In this document: positions 62,195 through 64,000 of the stretch, in pieces
Numbering within the stretch: the stretch's first letter is position 1
Layout: each line of letters opens with the position of its first letter
Source of the DNA: Bacillus sp. AFS088145
GTDB lineage: Bacteria; Bacillota; Bacilli; Bacillales; Bacillaceae_G
DNA length: 64,000 nucleotides
Reading direction: 5' to 3'
NCBI RefSeq assembly: GCF_002564465.1
Contig: NZ_NUUX01000015.1
Location: 202,494-266,493, forward strand
Notes under the pieces: model-generated
What the model saw: only the letters and a program-made list of their open reading frames with translations
Told to the model about the DNA's origin: nothing
Databases searched by the model: none
Made by a program: the position numbers and the translations under genes

Positions 62195-64000
62195 TTAAAG
62201 TGGTGCATCTACTAATGTCCATGTTAATGTTGTTTTATATTTGGCACCTACTTCTTTATAAGCTGCTCCAGGCACGAAAAGGGTTATGCTAGAAGGATTC
62301 TGTCCATATGCAATAGTCCATGTTCCAAGTCCCTTTCCTTCATCTGCAAAAGCTAGTTTCTGGGCACCGCCACCGGGAACCAATGTCACTGTATTAGCTA
62401 CTGGTTTATACTGCGCATGAGTGGATGAGTTTAAAATAGGATTATTTAATTTTAAAACCGCACCTGTTAATTCATTATTCCCACTCTTGAATTGTTCATT
62501 TTGCTGCACTGTTAGTTTCCATCCAGTTTTTATTCTACGATGGTCTGTTACTTGAATAAAATTTGGTACTTTAATGATCGAACCATCTGAAGTTTGTTTT
62601 ACTTCATCTAATTGAGCAGTATAAACTTCATTTTTACCTGATGCTTCCTGCGCACCAAAATGGAAATTTGACACATAGTCAATACTTAACGAACTCTTTA
62701 TTCCAGGTTCATGAGGATTCTCTGGGTCAGTTGGGTTAACTGGCTCGACTGGACTTGTTGGATTTGTTGGATTGACTGGATTTTTTGTTTCTGCCGTTAC
62801 TGTTACATTTGTATCTGTACTTGTATTACCTGCGACATCTGTTGCAGTTGCACTCACTACATCCCCCGCATACAACGTCCACGGCGTTACGGATACCGAA
62901 TAAGTACCATCTGCTTTGGCTTTTGTCGTTAGAATTGAATGATCTGGTAAAGTTATCTTTACTGTACTATTTGCTTCCACAGTTCCCGTTATACTTGTGC
63001 TTACATCCGATATTGGGTTCACAACTGGCGGTAAAATAGTTTTGTCTACTGTAAAGTGTAGAATTGTTTGATTACCTGCTTTATCAGTGATGACTAATGT
63101 GTGTTCACCATCAGCTGGGTTTATTGTGCCAGAAGAAATGGTTGTCCCATTTAATTTAGCTGTATCAATACCACTTAGTGCATCACTGAAAGTAATATTT
63201 GTTGCTGTTTTTTTATTATATAATTGCCCGTCAGTATAGTTAGTAATAGGTGCTTCTTTATCAATCCTTACTGTAAATTTAGCTCCTGGATCGGTTACTG
63301 GATTACTTTGGTTTCCGGAATCATCTTTTGCTCTAATTAGAATATTTGTCGTACCTTGGGTTGAAACTGTATAATCAACGCCTGTTGAGGTGGCATTACT
63401 TAAACCGGCTTTACTCCACGTGTTACCACTATCTGTTGAAACTTCGTACGAAGTTGGATCGACACCATAATCGTCAGTTGCTGTAAAGTGAATTGTCGTG
63501 TTTTTATTGGTCCACGATGCACCACCTTTGTAACCTTCTGGTATGGTAATAGTAGCATTTGTTATTTTTGGTGCCTTAGTATCTAGTACTGTAACAGAAA
63601 CATGATCAACCTGAAAGATTTGAAATCCACTACCATCAAGAGCATCTTTTATACCGTCTTCAAAATAAATTCTAAAATTTACTTTATTTCCGATCGCAGT
63701 GAAAGTAGTCGTTACATTTTGAGGTCCTGTGTATTCTCTCCATTCTTTATCTGTCGTTAGAGCGGTATTACTTTCTGTGTCAGATACAAACCAAGAATAC
63801 CTAGGATCGGTATTTGCATTTTGAATAAGTTTAAAAGGAAACTTTAAAATATAAGTTTGTCCTGGAATTGTGTTAATAGTTTGGTTCATTGCTATAAACT
63901 CTTGAGAACCTGACGAGTTTAATACTTTTAATAAAATCCCACCCCCTGGAACAGGTTTAACATAACTTTTTGGGTTGACATCACCATAAACCTTATACCA
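62195..64000 (-). CDS. WxL-domain surface protein, 5'-truncated by window edge
   Basis: The frame is open to base 64000 (601 residues seen); the ATG at 63889 is internal, since the coding pattern continues upstream (VNPKSYVKPVPGGG). Order of domains: carbohydrate-binding-like beta region (to about residue 145), Ig-like repeats with SGNQSNPVTDPG and AGNTSTDTNVTV motifs, a proline-rich linker (PVNPTNPTSPVEPVNPTDPE), and the C-terminal WxL domain (about the last 190 residues) with IKTGWKLTVQQ and the end LTWTLVDAPL. WxL domains bind the cell wall without covalent attachment. The usual partner genes are not within the window. Confidence 0.93.
   Translation of the reverse strand, partial: WYKVYGDVNPKSYVKPVPGGGILLKVLNSSGSQEFIAMNQTINTIPGQTYILKFPFKLIQNANTDPRYSWFVSDTESNTALTTDKEWREYTGPQNVTTTFTAIGNKVNFRIYFEDGIKDALDGSGFQIFQVDHVSVTVLDTKAPKITNATITIPEGYKGGASWTNKNTTIHFTATDDYGVDPTSYEVSTDSGNTWSKAGLSNATSTGVDYTVSTQGTTNILIRAKDDSGNQSNPVTDPGAKFTVRIDKEAPITNYTDGQLYNKKTATNITFSDALSGIDTAKLNGTTISSGTINPADGEHTLVITDKAGNQTILHFTVDKTILPPVVNPISDVSTSITGTVEANSTVKITLPDHSILTTKAKADGTYSVSVTPWTLYAGDVVSATATDVAGNTSTDTNVTVTAETKNPVNPTNPTSPVEPVNPTDPENPHEPGIKSSLSIDYVSNFHFGAQEASGKNEVYTAQLDEVKQTSDGSIIKVPNFIQVTDHRRIKTGWKLTVQQNEQFKSGNNELTGAVLKLNNPILNSSTHAQYKPVANTVTLVPGGGAQKLAFADEGKGLGTWTIAYGQNPSSITLFVPGAAYKEVGAKYKTTLTWTLVDAPL

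Noticed and set aside
62711-63039. Plus-strand frames rich in Cys, Trp and Leu opposite the WxL gene
   Set aside because: Antisense shadows of the repetitive Pro/Thr/Val-rich coding sequence.

Overview
The window is AT-rich DNA from a low-GC, spore-forming-type Firmicute of the family Bacillaceae. The grounds are strong AGGAGG-type ribosome binding sites, TTG/GTG starts, a YwqC-YwqD-YwqE tyrosine-phosphorylation module, LytR-CpsA-Psr and TuaD/GtaB/PgcA-type proteins, the yfkJ-yfkI-yfkH gene order, a BH0509-type small protein, CcpA cre sites and a PhoP box. A species name cannot be fixed from the sequence alone. No rRNA, tRNA, insertion sequence or CRISPR array was recognised.

From 1 to about 36.5 kb the window is one large cell-surface polysaccharide region, almost all on the minus strand. 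Read in the direction of transcription, it starts with the regulatory and export module ywqC (chain length), ywqD (tyrosine kinase) and ywqE (phosphatase) at 34.3-36.5 kb. Next come galU and the initiating sugar-phosphate transferase, then fcl and gmd (GDP-L-fucose). A very AT-rich, serotype-like cassette follows at 22.5-30.2 kb: four glycosyltransferase or TupA-like genes, Wzy polymerase, O-acetyltransferase and Wzx flippase. After it come ugd plus a UDP-glucuronate epimerase, manC, a glycosyltransferase, manA and pgcA. An LCP ligase and the rfbACDB dTDP-L-rhamnose operon come next. They are followed by a group with a GT2-TagF fusion, a coiled-coil protein, a CgeB-like transferase and a GT4 enzyme, then mnaA (UDP-ManNAc) and a truncated MBOAT O-acyltransferase. 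The precursors implied are UDP-Glc, UDP-GlcA and probably UDP-GalA, GDP-Man, GDP-L-Fuc, dTDP-L-Rha and UDP-ManNAc. No dedicated phosphomannomutase gene is present.

From 36.9 to 40.5 kb lie a small BH0509-type gene, an OmpR-like regulator with a degenerate receiver, a solitary pstS behind a four-hexamer PhoP box, and an APH-like phosphotransferase. From 40.5 to 53.9 kb a YesM/YesN two-component system sits next to two tandem paralogous carbohydrate ABC importers (two permeases plus a lipoprotein each, no ATPase). Between the importers are a broken small gene, two DUF805 genes flanking a VanZ-like gene, and a LysM cell-wall protein. The first importer has perfect cre sites and a shared 16-bp motif at both of its promoters.

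From 54 to 64 kb are a DMT exporter, an SH3b-NlpC/P60 hydrolase, a PfeT/ZosA-like P-type ATPase, a small unrecognised basic protein, the yfkJIH-like operon, a TPP riboswitch with terminator controlling thiT, and the 3' part of a WxL-domain surface protein that runs off the window.

The most unusual observations are two genes (rfbA and wzy) whose only sensible initiation codons are ATA and ATT, each placed 8 nt after a strong Shine-Dalgarno sequence. Others are the shared 16-bp operator candidate plus cre arrangement of the YesMN-linked importer, the degenerate response regulator beside the Pho-boxed pstS, and a strong terminator placed inside the surface-polysaccharide operon.
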